Source: Aerococcus sanguinicola | GTDB lineage: Bacteria > Bacillota > Bacilli > Lactobacillales > Aerococcaceae | Assembly (NCBI RefSeq): GCF_008726925.1 | Contig: NZ_VYWO01000001.1 | Location: 62,001 to 126,000, forward strand | DNA: 64,000 nucleotides | Reading direction: 5' to 3' | In this document: piece after piece, positions 25,886 through 35,569 of the stretch | How the letters are laid out: each line of letters begins with the position of its first letter | How positions within the stretch are numbered: position 1 is the first letter of the stretch | Notes under the pieces: generated by a model | Seen by the model: only the letters and a program-made list of their open reading frames with translations | The model's database searches: none | What the model was told of the DNA's origin: nothing | Position numbers and translations under genes: made by a program

Positions 25886-28132
25886 CTAATTATGCAAGAT
25901 GGTCTTGTGCTTAACAAAGTGTTGGATTCGTTCTTGGGTCTTTTGGCTCGAGAGAAGTTGGCTAAAGACGGTCTTTTCAACCTGGAATAAATCCTCCCGA
26001 TTGACCTGGATCCCCATGGCTACATCACCGCCAGCTAGGACCTGGCCAATCCCATCGGCCAAAACTTTGTCATGGTCACTGATAAAGAGCCCCTGGCGCC
26101 AATTCTGGGTCGTCCCCATGACGAGCGCCATGAATTCCTTGCCCAGGACAGGGTAGGACTGAGGGAACTGAGGACGGAAGGTCTGGTAGTGGGCTTGGAA
26201 GGTTAACCAGTCCAAACTCGCCTCCAAGAGATAGTCTTCATTGGGCACGATCACATCTTCTTGGCGCAAATAGCCCAGACGCAGGGCTTCTTTGGCATGG
26301 GCAGAAATCTTCCCATAGGCGACTGTTTCAAAGCAAGCAAGCAGGCGTTCTTTGCGCTCCATCCGGCTCATCTCTTCAGTGTAAATGCGCTCAGCCAATT
26401 CCACCAAGCCTCCAGCACCGGGAATAAGGCCCAGGTTTGCTTCAGGTAGCCCTATCTGAAGCTGGGGGCTAGCGAAGATCTTGCTGGCGTGGAGGGCGAG
26501 TTCAGCGCCTGCACCCAGGCAGTAGCCCCTGCAGGCTACAGCAATCGGCTTTTGGCTGTACTTGATACGTTGGATGATGCGATGGCCGAGTGCAAAAGAA
26601 ATTTGGCAAGCTTCTTGGACCCGGTCCTGGGCAATACTGGCTTCAAAAGCTTTGATGTCGTAGCCCCGGGAGAAATGTTTTTGTGGCGAGTAAATGACTA
26701 ATCCCTTGTGAGAGCCCTCTGCGAGACGGTCTAGGGCCTGGTCCAAGCCCTTCAGCAAGTCCAGGCTGATGACACTGTGACTAGCTTCCAAGCTAAAGAT
26801 TAAGGCGTCTTGGGGGGCTTGGTAGAGGATGAAGTCAGGCCCTTGATCAAGGATCTGGTCGGTCGAATAAGCGCTGAGGGACTGGTGGCGGGCCAGGCTC
26901 TTGCTGTCAGGGTAGAAGGGACCCTGGAAGCGAGTTAGCCAGTCAGGGAGGGGCTTGTCGCTAGCAGCTAGGAGGTCTTTGACCCGGTCGAAGCCCATCA
27001 TGTCCCAGATCTGGAAGGGACCGTATGTCCACTGGTAACCCCAAACCATGGCCCGGTCAATATCTTGGTAGCTTTGACAGGCGAGGCCGACATTCTGTGC
27101 CGCGAAGTAGAGGAGCTTGATCAAGGTCTGAGCCATAAACTGGCCATAAGGGTCCTCGGCATCCAGGATGGCCTTGAAGCGATCGCTAGATGCTAATCGG
27201 TCTAATTCATCCATGATCGCAAAGCGCGGGAAGCTCGTTTCTTCATAAGTTTGCTTTTGGAAATTAAAATGATAGCGCTTGCCCTGATCTTTTTTGTAAT
27301 AACCTTGTCCCACTTTATCGCCGTAGAAGCCTGCTTCAAGGAGGGGCTGGTGGGCTGACCGACTAGGGAAGAAGTCCTGGCAGGTCGGATCAGCTTGGTA
27401 GTTGGCTAGGGCTTGTTCGAAGAGGTCCAGGCCGGTATAGTCCACTAGGCGGTAGGGCCCCATCTTCGTTCGTCCGATATACTTGCCAGACAGGGCATCA
27501 CTTTGGCTAGGGAGCCAGTGCTTGGCTTCAGCCCGGCACATAATGTCATAATTACTGTAAAAAGCAATCCGGTTGGCGACAAAGCCCGTGACGTCCTGGG
27601 CAATGATATATTTTTTGCCGACCCGGTGACTGAGCCACTGGCAGAGCGCTTGGACCTTCTCATCCGCAAGATCGGGATGGGGGATGACCTCGACTAAGGG
27701 ATTGCTGGTGACTGGCGCAAAGAAATGGAGACCTAGGAAGTTCTGCTTAAGCTCTGGGCTGAGTTTTTCGGCTAAAGCTTGGATAGACAAGCTGGATGTA
27801 TTGGTCGCTAGAAGGACCTCTGAAGCTAAAACTTGCCCCAGGTCAGCAAAGAGGGCTTGTTTGGCCGCTTGGTCTTCTATGATGGATTCGATGACAAGGC
27901 CACTAGTCTGTCCTTGCTGGCGGTAGTCCTTATAAGAGACCACAGTGAGGGCGCTAGCCTCTGCCGGGTCAGCCAGTAATTTTTGGCAGGCTGCTTGGAC
28001 TTGGGCCAGGTCCTGGCTACTCGCCGGGCCGTACTTGACCAAGCAGACCTCTAGACCTGCATTGATGAAGCTAGCGGCAATCTGCTTCCCCATAAAGCCG
28101 CAGCCGATGATGGTAAGTTTAGGCTTGTTCAT
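25886..28132 (-). CDS. fadN: FadN-like 3-hydroxyacyl-CoA dehydrogenase / enoyl-CoA hydratase fusion
   Basis: Bifunctional beta-oxidation enzyme, 748 aa, with the order of Bacillus FadN: dehydrogenase first, hydratase last. The NAD-binding Rossmann motif is IGCGFMGKQIA (residues 9-19). LGLHFFAPVTSNPLVEVIP has the catalytic His; most homologues have Asn where Ala follows FF. The crotonase domain (about 450-740) has CRGYCLGAGAELALH and IGLPEANLGLIPGAGG, with both catalytic Glu residues kept. It overlaps the acyl-CoA ligase gene by 14 bp. The gene pair fadN-fadA matches B. subtilis, but the expected acyl-CoA dehydrogenase FadE is absent. Confidence 0.92.
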   Translation of the reverse strand: MNKPKLTIIGCGFMGKQIAASFINAGLEVCLVKYGPASSQDLAQVQAACQKLLADPAEASALTVVSYKDYRQQGQTSGLVIESIIEDQAAKQALFADLGQVLASEVLLATNTSSLSIQALAEKLSPELKQNFLGLHFFAPVTSNPLVEVIPHPDLADEKVQALCQWLSHRVGKKYIIAQDVTGFVANRIAFYSNYDIMCRAEAKHWLPSQSDALSGKYIGRTKMGPYRLVDYTGLDLFEQALANYQADPTCQDFFPSRSAHQPLLEAGFYGDKVGQGYYKKDQGKRYHFNFQKQTYEETSFPRFAIMDELDRLASSDRFKAILDAEDPYGQFMAQTLIKLLYFAAQNVGLACQSYQDIDRAMVWGYQWTYGPFQIWDMMGFDRVKDLLAASDKPLPDWLTRFQGPFYPDSKSLARHQSLSAYSTDQILDQGPDFILYQAPQDALIFSLEASHSVISLDLLKGLDQALDRLAEGSHKGLVIYSPQKHFSRGYDIKAFEASIAQDRVQEACQISFALGHRIIQRIKYSQKPIAVACRGYCLGAGAELALHASKIFASPQLQIGLPEANLGLIPGAGGLVELAERIYTEEMSRMERKERLLACFETVAYGKISAHAKEALRLGYLRQEDVIVPNEDYLLEASLDWLTFQAHYQTFRPQFPQSYPVLGKEFMALVMGTTQNWRQGLFISDHDKVLADGIGQVLAGGDVAMGIQVNREDLFQVEKTVFSQLLSSQKTQERIQHFVKHKTILHN

Positions 28133-29762
28133 TTTCTCTTCTCCTTATCCATGATTTGAGGGAGGCTTTCTTCACCTTGCCTCCAATTGATTCGTCGATC
28201 TCGTCCTTAAAATAAACCCGCTTAGGACACTCAAAGCCAGCCAAGTACTTGTGGCAAAATGCAATCAAGGCGTCTTCATCCCCTTCACCGAGGGTATCCG
28301 AGCTGACCACAGCGGTAACCGCCTCGCCCCAATAGGCATCAGGCATGCCGACCACTGCAGCTTGCTTAACTAGGGGATGGCGGAGGAGGACGCTTTCTAC
28401 GCGGGCAGAGGAGACATTTTCGCCACCGGTCTTAATCATATCCTTCTTGCGGTCGACCATGATAGCTTGCTTGGGCGCTTCGAGGTCAATCACATCGCCG
28501 GAATGAAACCAAGCGTCCTGGATGGCGGCGGCTGTGGCTTGGGGATTTTGATAGTAGCCTGAGAAGGCAGCAGGAGACCGGTAGGCCACTTCACCGCTAG
28601 TTTCTTGACTGCTTGGGACGAGTTTGTGTTGGAGCCGGGCGTCTGCTGTCCCAATCACGTTCTCTCCTGGGTGGTCGCTTAAGAGCTCTTCATTGCCTGC
28701 ATGGTAGAGCCTGAATCCTGCAAGAACTTCGGTCTGAGAGAAAGAATTGATAACTTGAACCTGAGGGGAACAGTAGCTTTGGATCTGTTGGTAGAGCTCA
28801 GTTTCCAAGTGGGAGTAGGCATAGAGCAGGCAAGTGATGGCAGATAAGTCCAAGTTTTCTTTTTGGGCGACTGCAAAGACCTCGGCCATAATATCAATCC
28901 GACCTGTCCAGACTGCTGTAGCTTGGGTCTGGGAAAGGACTTCTGCCATTTCTTGGGCATCCTGGCGTCGTCCAAAAACCAAGGAACCGCCGTAGAGCAG
29001 GGCTGAAATGGCCAGAGTCAGATCGGCGCAGTGGTAGATTAGAGGCAGGAAGGAGGCTACCCGGTAGTGGTGGATCTGGTCTACGCCCCGACTCATATGC
29101 ATGCCATAGATTGAAGCTGCATGGTAGCTGTAATGGTGGCTAATCATAACGCCTTTCGGCCAAGAAGTGGTCCCAGAGGTGAAGAGGATTTCCCAGATGT
29201 CGTCCCCATGGATAGGGTAGCGGTTAGGTTGAACTTGGGCCTGCCCCCTCAGGTATTCATTGAAGTCCTGGTAGGAATCAAGGACTTGCCCGCCAATCGG
29301 AATGACAAGCTTGGCTTGGAAGGTGTAAGGGTCCAGCACGGCACTAAAGCGACGCACGAAGGCCGCATCAATGACCAGGACCTGGGGTTGGGTCAAGTCA
29401 ATCAAATAGGCCATCACATCATCTGAAAAACTTGGATTAGCAGGAACGGAAACCATCCCCGCTTTGGCTGTCCCAAATTTAGCGATTAAGGCTTCTGTCG
29501 AATTCTCACAGATAAAGAGGACGCGGCTCGCCCGTTCGAGGCCTAATTGGTCGAGCCTCTGGGCAAATTGATTGGCTTTGGCATTATAAGTTCCGTAAGT
29601 TAAGCTCTGGTTCTCGGGCAGGCTATAGGCGCCAGGTCCTGCGATTAGGGCGGTATCGTCCGGTCGGTTATGACCTAGGGCTTCTAAGAGATCCCCTACA
29701 GCTGTCCGGTTGAAGAGACTATTGTTTCGGCGATTATATAGCGATTGAACATCAATAAGCAT
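28119..29762 (-). CDS. AMP-dependent acyl-CoA synthetase/ligase
   Basis: Activates fatty acids to acyl-CoA through an acyl-AMP intermediate, 547 aa. FTSGTTSWPKGVMISHH is the nucleotide-binding loop. WFHSGDVIDL and VDRKKDMIKTGGENVSS are the hinge and A8 motifs, and EVESVL-like VESVLLRHP follows. The C-terminal catalytic Lys is in GGKVKKASL. It heads the operon with fadN, fadA and a FabK-like gene, so a medium- or long-chain fatty acid is the likely substrate. RBS AAAGGA. A palindromic operator lies in its promoter. Confidence 0.9.
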   Translation of the reverse strand: MLIDVQSLYNRRNNSLFNRTAVGDLLEALGHNRPDDTALIAGPGAYSLPENQSLTYGTYNAKANQFAQRLDQLGLERASRVLFICENSTEALIAKFGTAKAGMVSVPANPSFSDDVMAYLIDLTQPQVLVIDAAFVRRFSAVLDPYTFQAKLVIPIGGQVLDSYQDFNEYLRGQAQVQPNRYPIHGDDIWEILFTSGTTSWPKGVMISHHYSYHAASIYGMHMSRGVDQIHHYRVASFLPLIYHCADLTLAISALLYGGSLVFGRRQDAQEMAEVLSQTQATAVWTGRIDIMAEVFAVAQKENLDLSAITCLLYAYSHLETELYQQIQSYCSPQVQVINSFSQTEVLAGFRLYHAGNEELLSDHPGENVIGTADARLQHKLVPSSQETSGEVAYRSPAAFSGYYQNPQATAAAIQDAWFHSGDVIDLEAPKQAIMVDRKKDMIKTGGENVSSARVESVLLRHPLVKQAAVVGMPDAYWGEAVTAVVSSDTLGEGDEDALIAFCHKYLAGFECPKRVYFKDEIDESIGGKVKKASLKSWIRRRENEQA

Positions 29763-29795
29763 TTACGTTTTCCTTTCTATAGGTCACTCGTATCC

Positions 29796-29824
29796 ATTAT
29801 AACTAAAAACTTAGTAAGTTAAAA
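29796..29824 (-). promoter_or_regulatory. Promoter of the fatty-acid degradation operon
   Basis: On the minus strand TTTTAA, 17-bp spacer, consensus TATAAT, about 35 bp before the ligase start. The -35 is poor, and the spacer contains an inverted repeat. Confidence 0.55.
29808..29820. promoter_or_regulatory. Palindromic operator candidate in the fad promoter
   Basis: AACTTA-G-TAAGTT is a perfect 13-bp inverted repeat lying between -10 and -35 and touching -35, the place for a repressor. It does not match the FabT pattern. A TetR or MarR-type fatty-acid regulator is plausible, but none is in the window. Confidence 0.5.
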
Positions 29825-29917
29825 CGCTTCCCACTTTTAGAAGCTAATTTGTTAGTTCCAATTAATTTAGAATCATTCGAGTCAATTTGAGCCTAGAGAG
29901 TCTTCTGGTTCACATAT

Positions 29918-29946
29918 TTGAAAAGTATTATCAAATAGACTAGAAT
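29918..29946 (+). promoter_or_regulatory. Sigma-A promoter of sufCDSUB
   Basis: TTGAAA, 17-bp spacer, TAGAAT, 37 bp before sufC. The inverted repeat TATTTGA (29915-29921) / TCAAATA (29931-29937) overlaps the -35 and spacer and could bind a regulator. Confidence 0.65.
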
Positions 29947-29983
29947 AAGAAGAGACTAACGATTGTTTTATAAGGAGGGCATT

Positions 29984-30751
29984 ATGTCGACATTAGAAAT
30001 TAAAGACTTACATGTTTCAGTAGAAGATAATGAAATTTTAAAAGGGGTTAATTTAACCATTAATACGGGGGAAGTCCATGCCATTATGGGACCCAATGGG
30101 ACAGGTAAATCGACCCTATCTGCCGCCATTATGGGCCACCCAGCCTTTGAAGTGACTTCAGGTGAAATCCTCTTAGATGGTGAAAATATCCTGGAAATGG
30201 AAACCGATGAGCGGGCCTTGGCAGGCTTATTCCTAGCTATGCAATACCCCTCTGAAATCCCTGGCATTACCAATGCAGAATTTATGCGGGCAGCAATTAA
30301 TGCGAGACGGCCTGAAGACGATAAGATCAGCGTCATGGACTTCATCAAGAAGCTCGACAGCAAGATGGAAGTCTTAGAAATGCCTGAAGAAATGGCAGAG
30401 CGCTATTTAAATGAAGGCTTCTCCGGTGGGGAAAAGAAACGCAATGAAATCTTACAAATGCTCATGATTGAACCGACCTTTGCCATCCTAGATGAGATTG
30501 ATTCTGGCTTAGATATCGATGCCTTGCAGGTTGTTGCCAATGGGGTGAATTCTATGCGTGGCGATAACTTTGGTTCTCTAATTATCACCCACTACCAACG
30601 CCTCTTAGACTATATTGTACCTGACTATGTCCACGTCATGATGGACGGCCGGGTGGTTAAATCTGGTGATGCTGACTTAGCCAAGCAATTAGAGGCTGAA
30701 GGCTACAAGGGCCTCGCTCAAGAGCTTAATATCGACTTGGACGAAGACTAG
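29984..30751 (+). CDS. sufC: Fe-S assembly ATPase SufC
   Basis: ABC-type ATPase of the SufBCD scaffold complex, 255 aa. Walker A is GPNGTGKST, the signature is GFSGGEKKR and Walker B is [12 protein letters not shown]. The ATG at 29984 has AAGGAGGG upstream; an in-frame earlier start at 29963 has none. First gene of sufCDSUB, the canonical Bacillota order, and it has its own promoter. Confidence 0.97.
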   Translation: MSTLEIKDLHVSVEDNEILKGVNLTINTGEVHAIMGPNGTGKSTLSAAIMGHPAFEVTSGEILLDGENILEMETDERALAGLFLAMQYPSEIPGITNAEFMRAAINARRPEDDKISVMDFIKKLDSKMEVLEMPEEMAERYLNEGFSGGEKKRNEILQMLMIEPTFAILDEIDSGLDIDALQVVANGVNSMRGDNFGSLIITHYQRLLDYIVPDYVHVMMDGRVVKSGDADLAKQLEAEGYKGLAQELNIDLDED

Positions 30752-30769
30752 CGGATAAGGGAGGATTCT

Positions 30770-32065
30770 ATGTCAGAACAAATGAGCCAGAAAGACTGGC
30801 AAGCCATACAAGCCTTCTCCCAAGCCAAAAAGGAACCCGATTTTTTACTTGCCTTGAGAGAAAAAGCTTTTCAAAATATTGATCAACTCGACTTACCGGA
30901 TACCCCTAAGATGGATGTCAAACGCTGGCCTCTGTACGGTGCCAAGATCCAGGGGGAAGGGGAAGCCAACTTTGAATTGGATGAACGCTACCAACACCAT
31001 GGTCAAGATGCCCTCATGAACCAATTTAGCGACCAGACCTTGAGCTTGGACTTGAGCCAAGACTTGAGAGATCAAGGGGTCATCTTGATGGATATCTTCG
31101 AGGCCATGCAAACCTATCCTGACTTCTTCAAAGACTATTACATGACTAAGGCCGCTAAACCAGGTGATAATAAGATTACAGCCTACCACACGGCCTATAT
31201 GAATAGCGGGATCTTCCTCTATGTCCCAGCCAATGTACACATTGAAGACCCGATTGAAGTTAATGCCTTCCAAGATGCAAGTCAAGATGTGGCCTATAAC
31301 CACCATGTCTTGATTGTGGCAGAAGCCAAGGCTAAATTCAGCTTTGTGGAACGCTTCCAAACTTATGGAGACCAAGCGAATTCAGCCAATATCTTGACCG
31401 AAATTATTGCAGCTGACCATGCGGAAGTCCATTATGCGGCCTTAGATGAGCTGGGTGAAAATACAACCGGCTTCATTACACGGCGGGGGCATTGTGGGTC
31501 CGAAGCCCGGATTGACTGGGCAGTCGGTATGCTTAACGATGGGAATGTCGTAGCGGATTATAATGCTGAACTTATCGGCGATGGCTCTGTCAGCTATGTC
31601 AATGTGGTCGGCATTTCAGATGGCCGGCAAACCCAAGGAGTGAACTCCCGGGTGTCCAACTATGGCCGTCACAGTGTCGGTCATATCTACCAAAAAGGGG
31701 TTATCCTCGGCCGCTCACGCCTCGCTTTTAACGGGATTGGTCATATTTACCGCGGGGCAGTAGGTGCCGATGCCCAACAAGAAGAACGGATCCTGATGTT
31801 CTCTGACCGGGCCCGGGGCGACGTGAACCCTATCCTATTAATTGATGAAAATGATGTTACAGCTGGTCACGCGGCTTCTATGGGCCGAGTAGACCAAGAA
31901 GAACTCTATTATCTGATGAGCCGGGGGATCTCTGGTAAAGAAGCCCAACGTCTGGTGATTCGTGGCTTCTTAGGCAGTGTGATCGTCGCCATCCCTCTCC
32001 AAGAGATGCGTGAAGAATTAATTGAAATTATAGATAAGAAGTTGATGGCTATTGACAATGACTAA
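30770..32065 (+). CDS. sufD: Fe-S assembly protein SufD
   Basis: Scaffold partner of SufB and SufC, 431 aa. The parallel beta-helix core covers about residues 130-380 and includes SGIFLYVPANVHIEDPIEV and [36 protein letters not shown] near the C-terminus is the SufB/SufD family signature, with the His that helps cluster assembly. AGGGAGG precedes the ATG. It overlaps sufS by 8 bp. Confidence 0.96.
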   Translation: MSEQMSQKDWQAIQAFSQAKKEPDFLLALREKAFQNIDQLDLPDTPKMDVKRWPLYGAKIQGEGEANFELDERYQHHGQDALMNQFSDQTLSLDLSQDLRDQGVILMDIFEAMQTYPDFFKDYYMTKAAKPGDNKITAYHTAYMNSGIFLYVPANVHIEDPIEVNAFQDASQDVAYNHHVLIVAEAKAKFSFVERFQTYGDQANSANILTEIIAADHAEVHYAALDELGENTTGFITRRGHCGSEARIDWAVGMLNDGNVVADYNAELIGDGSVSYVNVVGISDGRQTQGVNSRVSNYGRHSVGHIYQKGVILGRSRLAFNGIGHIYRGAVGADAQQEERILMFSDRARGDVNPILLIDENDVTAGHAASMGRVDQEELYYLMSRGISGKEAQRLVIRGFLGSVIVAIPLQEMREELIEIIDKKLMAIDND

Positions 32066-33287
32066 TATTTACCAGGACTTCCCGATTCTCAAGCAGAAAG
32101 TTAATGATGAAGACCTGGTCTACTTAGATAATGCAGCAACAACTCAAAAGCCCCAAGCAGTGATTGACGCCCTCCAAGCTTACTACTTGCATGATAATGC
32201 CAATATCCACCGCGGGGTCCATACTTTAGCCAATCGGGCAACCGAAGCTTATGAAAGGACCCGGGACAAGGTGAAGGCCTTTATCCATGCAAAGCATCGT
32301 GAAGAGATTATCTTCACCAAGGGGACGACCCAGGGCCTCAACTGGATTGCTCGGAGTTTTGCGGATAGGGTACTCGAGCCAGGTGATGAGATTTTGATTT
32401 CGCCGATTGAGCACCATTCCAACCTGATTCCTTGGCAAGAAGCCGCTAAGCGCAACCAAGCTAAGCTGCGCTATCTCGACATGAACCAGGAAGGCATCTG
32501 GACGGCAGAAGACCTGAAGCAAACAATCAGCGAGCGGACCAAGATCTTGGCCATCTCCCATGTGTCAAATGTCCTCGGATCAGCCCAGGATATTCAAGCC
32601 CTCGCCCAGGTGATCCATGCCAACCAGGGCTATATCGTAGTAGATGGAGCCCAGGGAGCTGCCCACCTGCCTGTGGATGTCCAAGCCCTAGATTGTGACT
32701 TCTACTGCTTCAGCGCCCATAAAGTCTATGGCCCAACCGGAGTCGGCGTCCTCTATGGCAAGCGCGACCTCCTCGACCAGATGGAGCCCTTGGAATACGG
32801 AGGCGAAATGATTACCCTGGTCCAACGTGAAGACAGTAGTTGGGCGGACTTGCCTTATAAATTCGAAGGGGGCACCCAGAATATTGCTGGCGTGGTTGCC
32901 TTTGCAGCTGCTCTGGATTGGATCGATCGGATTGGAGGCATGGCCGCCATTGCTGACCATGAACGCGAACTTACCCGCTATGCCATGGCTGCTTTGGCTG
33001 ATTATGAAGCGGTGACGATCTACGGGTCGACAAATCCTGACCACCACCATGGCGTGATTAGCTTTAATTTAGCAGGTGTCCACCCCCATGACCTGGCAAC
33101 AGGCCTGGACCAATTGGGGGTTGCCGTTCGTGCGGGCCACCACTGCGCCCAAGTCTTGATGCGCGAGCTTTGCCTCGGGGCAACTGCACGGGCTAGTTTT
33201 GCTTATTACAATACCAAAGACGATGTTGACCGCTTAGTTAGCGCCTTAAAAGAAGTGGAGGAATTTTTCACCAATGGCTTTATCTAA
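32058..33287 (+). CDS. sufS: Cysteine desulfurase SufS
   Basis: PLP enzyme that takes sulfur from cysteine for cluster assembly, 409 aa. YLDNAATTQKPQAVIDAL opens the fold. CFSAHKVYGPTGVGVLYG has the PLP-binding Lys, and VRAGHHCAQVLM carries the persulfide Cys on its loop. FEGGTQNIAGVVAFAAAL is also conserved. ATG at 32058 is preferred to TTG at 32052, which lies too near the GATGG. Its sulfur is passed to SufU, the next gene. Confidence 0.97.
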   Translation: MTNIYQDFPILKQKVNDEDLVYLDNAATTQKPQAVIDALQAYYLHDNANIHRGVHTLANRATEAYERTRDKVKAFIHAKHREEIIFTKGTTQGLNWIARSFADRVLEPGDEILISPIEHHSNLIPWQEAAKRNQAKLRYLDMNQEGIWTAEDLKQTISERTKILAISHVSNVLGSAQDIQALAQVIHANQGYIVVDGAQGAAHLPVDVQALDCDFYCFSAHKVYGPTGVGVLYGKRDLLDQMEPLEYGGEMITLVQREDSSWADLPYKFEGGTQNIAGVVAFAAALDWIDRIGGMAAIADHERELTRYAMAALADYEAVTIYGSTNPDHHHGVISFNLAGVHPHDLATGLDQLGVAVRAGHHCAQVLMRELCLGATARASFAYYNTKDDVDRLVSALKEVEEFFTNGFI

Positions 33288-33765
33288 AATGGAAAACTTG
33301 TACCGCGCAGTCATCGTGGACCACTACCAGAATCCCCACCACCATGGGGCCTTGGACCAGGCCACGCAAACGATTGAAATGCTCAACCCGACTTGTGGGG
33401 ATGTCATCTTCCTTGACCTAAAAATTGAGGATGACAAAATTATTGACCTGGCTTTCCACGGCCAAGGCTGTGCAATTTCAACAGCGAGTACGAGTATGAT
33501 GACGGATTTAATCAAAGGAAAGACCTTGGATGAGGCCCTTCATCTAGCTAAGGATTTTACTGATATGATAACCTTGCCTGAATTGGACGAAGACACCGAC
33601 TACCAAGACCAGCTCGGAGAAGCTGCTCTCTTATCTGGTGTCCGTAAGTTTCCCGCTCGGGTGAAGTGTGCGACCTTAGGCTGGCAGGCCCTCCAAGAAG
33701 GCGTACACCATGATGCTCAAACAATTGAAGAAGATGTAGAAGTAGAAGAGGGGGAAGAAGAATAA
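33274..33765 (+). CDS. sufU: SufU sulfurtransferase / scaffold-type protein
   Basis: Zinc-containing IscU-like protein that accepts sulfur from SufS, 163 aa, with a Gram-positive insertion. The three conserved Cys are in NPTCGDVIFLD, GQGCAISTASTSMM and VKCATLGW, with an Asp in CGD. The tail is acidic (VEVEEGEEE) and longer than in some relatives. The start overlaps the 3' end of sufS by 14 bp, and the RBS GGAGG is 12 bases away. The sufB ATG follows its stop directly. Confidence 0.96.
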   Translation: MALSKMENLYRAVIVDHYQNPHHHGALDQATQTIEMLNPTCGDVIFLDLKIEDDKIIDLAFHGQGCAISTASTSMMTDLIKGKTLDEALHLAKDFTDMITLPELDEDTDYQDQLGEAALLSGVRKFPARVKCATLGWQALQEGVHHDAQTIEEDVEVEEGEEE

Positions 33766-35166
33766 ATGAGTGAACTTCCAGTAATTGATGATTATAAGTA
33801 TGGTTTCCATGATGATGTAGATTCTAAAGTTGAAATTGGGATCGATACCGGTCTAACAGAGGAAGTCATCCGTGAAATATCCGCCCAAAAAGAAGAACCT
33901 GAGTGGATGCTTGACTTCCGGCTCAAAAGCCTCAAACGCTTCCAAAATAGCCATATTCCAGACTGGAACCCTGATATTTCTGACTTAAACTTAAATGACA
34001 TTACCTTATATAAGAAAAAATCAGATAAAAACTCCAGAACTTGGGATGATGTGCCGGATAAAATTAAAGAAACTTTCGAACGGATTGGGATTCCCCAAGC
34101 CGAGCGGGACAGCCTAGCTGGTGTTGTGGCCCAATATGAATCAGAAGCAGTCTACCACAATACCAAGGCCATCTATGAAGACCAGGGGGTAATCTTTACC
34201 GATACCGATACGGCCTTGAAGGAATATCCCGAACTCTTCAAAAAATACTTTGCAACCTTAGTGCCCCCATCGGATAACTTCCAAGCTGCTCTGAACTCAA
34301 GTGTGTGGTCAGGGGGGACTTTCATCTATGTGCCTAAGGGTGTCAAGGTTGACATTCCGCTGCAGACTTACTTCCGGATGAACGATGAAAGCATGGGACA
34401 ATTTGAACGGACCTTGATTATTGTGGATGAAGGCGCCTCTGTGGAATATATCGAAGGCTGTACGGCCCCAACTTATTCCGCCAATAGCTTGCACGCTGCC
34501 ATTGTTGAAATCTTCGTTGAAGAAGGCGGTTATTGCCGGTATTCCACTATTCAAAACTGGTCCGACAATGTCTATAACCTAGTTACTAAACGGTCCAAAG
34601 TAGGAAAGAATGCGACTATGGAATGGGTCGATGGCAATCTCGGCGCTAAGCTAACCCAAAAATACCCTTCCTGCTACTTGGATGGGGAAGGGGCACGTGG
34701 CACTATGCTGTCGGTTGCCTTCGCCAATTCTGGCCAACACCAACACACGGGGGCTAAGATGATTCACAATGCCCCTCATACCTCGTCTTCGATTATCTCC
34801 AAATCGATCGCTAAGGGATCTGGGATTACCGACTACTTAGGTGATGTTAAGTTTGCTAAGAACTCTAAAGGGTCTAAGTCCCACATTGAGTGCGATACCA
34901 TCCTGATCGACAAGGATTCCAAGTCAGATACCATTCCAATGAATGAAATTCATAACTCCCAAGTAGACCTAGAGCATGAAGCTAAGGTTTCCAAGATTTC
35001 AGAAGAACAACTCTACTATCTCATGAGTCGAGGCTTAACCGAAGCCCAAGCGACTGAAATGATTATCATGGGCTTTGTGGAACCCTTCTCCAAGGAATTG
35101 CCACTGGAATATGCGGTCGAATTGAACCGTCTGATTTCTTATGAAATGGAAGGGTCTGTGGGCTAG
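33766..35166 (+). CDS. sufB: Fe-S assembly protein SufB
   Basis: Core scaffold of the SufBCD complex, 466 aa. [37 protein letters not shown] and [19 protein letters not shown] are family segments. The catalytic Glu, His and Cys regions are kept, including SHIECDTIL with the cluster-linked Cys. [20 protein letters not shown] is the C-terminal signature. The ATG is immediately after the sufU stop and uses a GGGGGA within that gene. Last gene of the operon; no strong terminator follows before the integrase remnant. Confidence 0.97.
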   Translation: MSELPVIDDYKYGFHDDVDSKVEIGIDTGLTEEVIREISAQKEEPEWMLDFRLKSLKRFQNSHIPDWNPDISDLNLNDITLYKKKSDKNSRTWDDVPDKIKETFERIGIPQAERDSLAGVVAQYESEAVYHNTKAIYEDQGVIFTDTDTALKEYPELFKKYFATLVPPSDNFQAALNSSVWSGGTFIYVPKGVKVDIPLQTYFRMNDESMGQFERTLIIVDEGASVEYIEGCTAPTYSANSLHAAIVEIFVEEGGYCRYSTIQNWSDNVYNLVTKRSKVGKNATMEWVDGNLGAKLTQKYPSCYLDGEGARGTMLSVAFANSGQHQHTGAKMIHNAPHTSSSIISKSIAKGSGITDYLGDVKFAKNSKGSKSHIECDTILIDKDSKSDTIPMNEIHNSQVDLEHEAKVSKISEEQLYYLMSRGLTEAQATEMIIMGFVEPFSKELPLEYAVELNRLISYEMEGSVG

Positions 35167-35214
35167 ATGCCTTATAAACATTGATTTAAAGCCCTTTTTG
35201 AGCTCTATAAACAC

Positions 35215-35535
35215 TTAAATTTGATATAGTTGCCCCTTTTTTGCCCCATTAGAAGAAAAAGCATTTAAGGTATTTGTTGCTACCTTATTTCGTTCTTCAG
35301 ACAAATGAGTGTAGACGTCCAATGTCGTTTTGATAGTTTTATGTCTTAAACGATGTTGGGCGTCTTTTAGGTTGATTTCTAGTTTATAGAGAAGCGTTGC
35401 TTGCTGTGTCTAACGCCATGGGGAAAAATACGATTAAGTACTTTTCCTTGACAAACTTTTTATTTTTATAGCAAAAATTTTTAACCATTCCTTAAATGTG
35501 AAGTCCTCATTCAGGAACAGGCGAGAGCTCTAGAC
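35215..35535 (-). pseudogene. Decayed tyrosine-type integrase of a lost mobile element
   Basis: No intact frame exists, but both ends of a phage/ICE integrase can be read on the minus strand. The 3' part encodes HKTIKTTLDVYTHLSEE, with the R-box His/Arg and the nucleophilic Tyr of the catalytic domain, ending near 35215. Just upstream, LNRIFPHGVRHS carries the H-x-x-R motif in another frame, so there is a frameshift at about 35400. The 5' part encodes NEDFTFKEWLKIFAIKIK, the core-binding domain. The middle of roughly 200 residues is missing. It lies directly after sufB, so the element probably inserted in this spot. Confidence 0.8.
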
Positions 35536-35569
35536 CGTCAGAAAGCAACGATTGAAGCATTTGAAGCTC

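Noticed and set aside
29915-29937. FabT site
   Set aside because: The TTTGA and TCAAA halves are 9 bp apart, unlike FabT sites, and the site faces suf rather than lipid genes.
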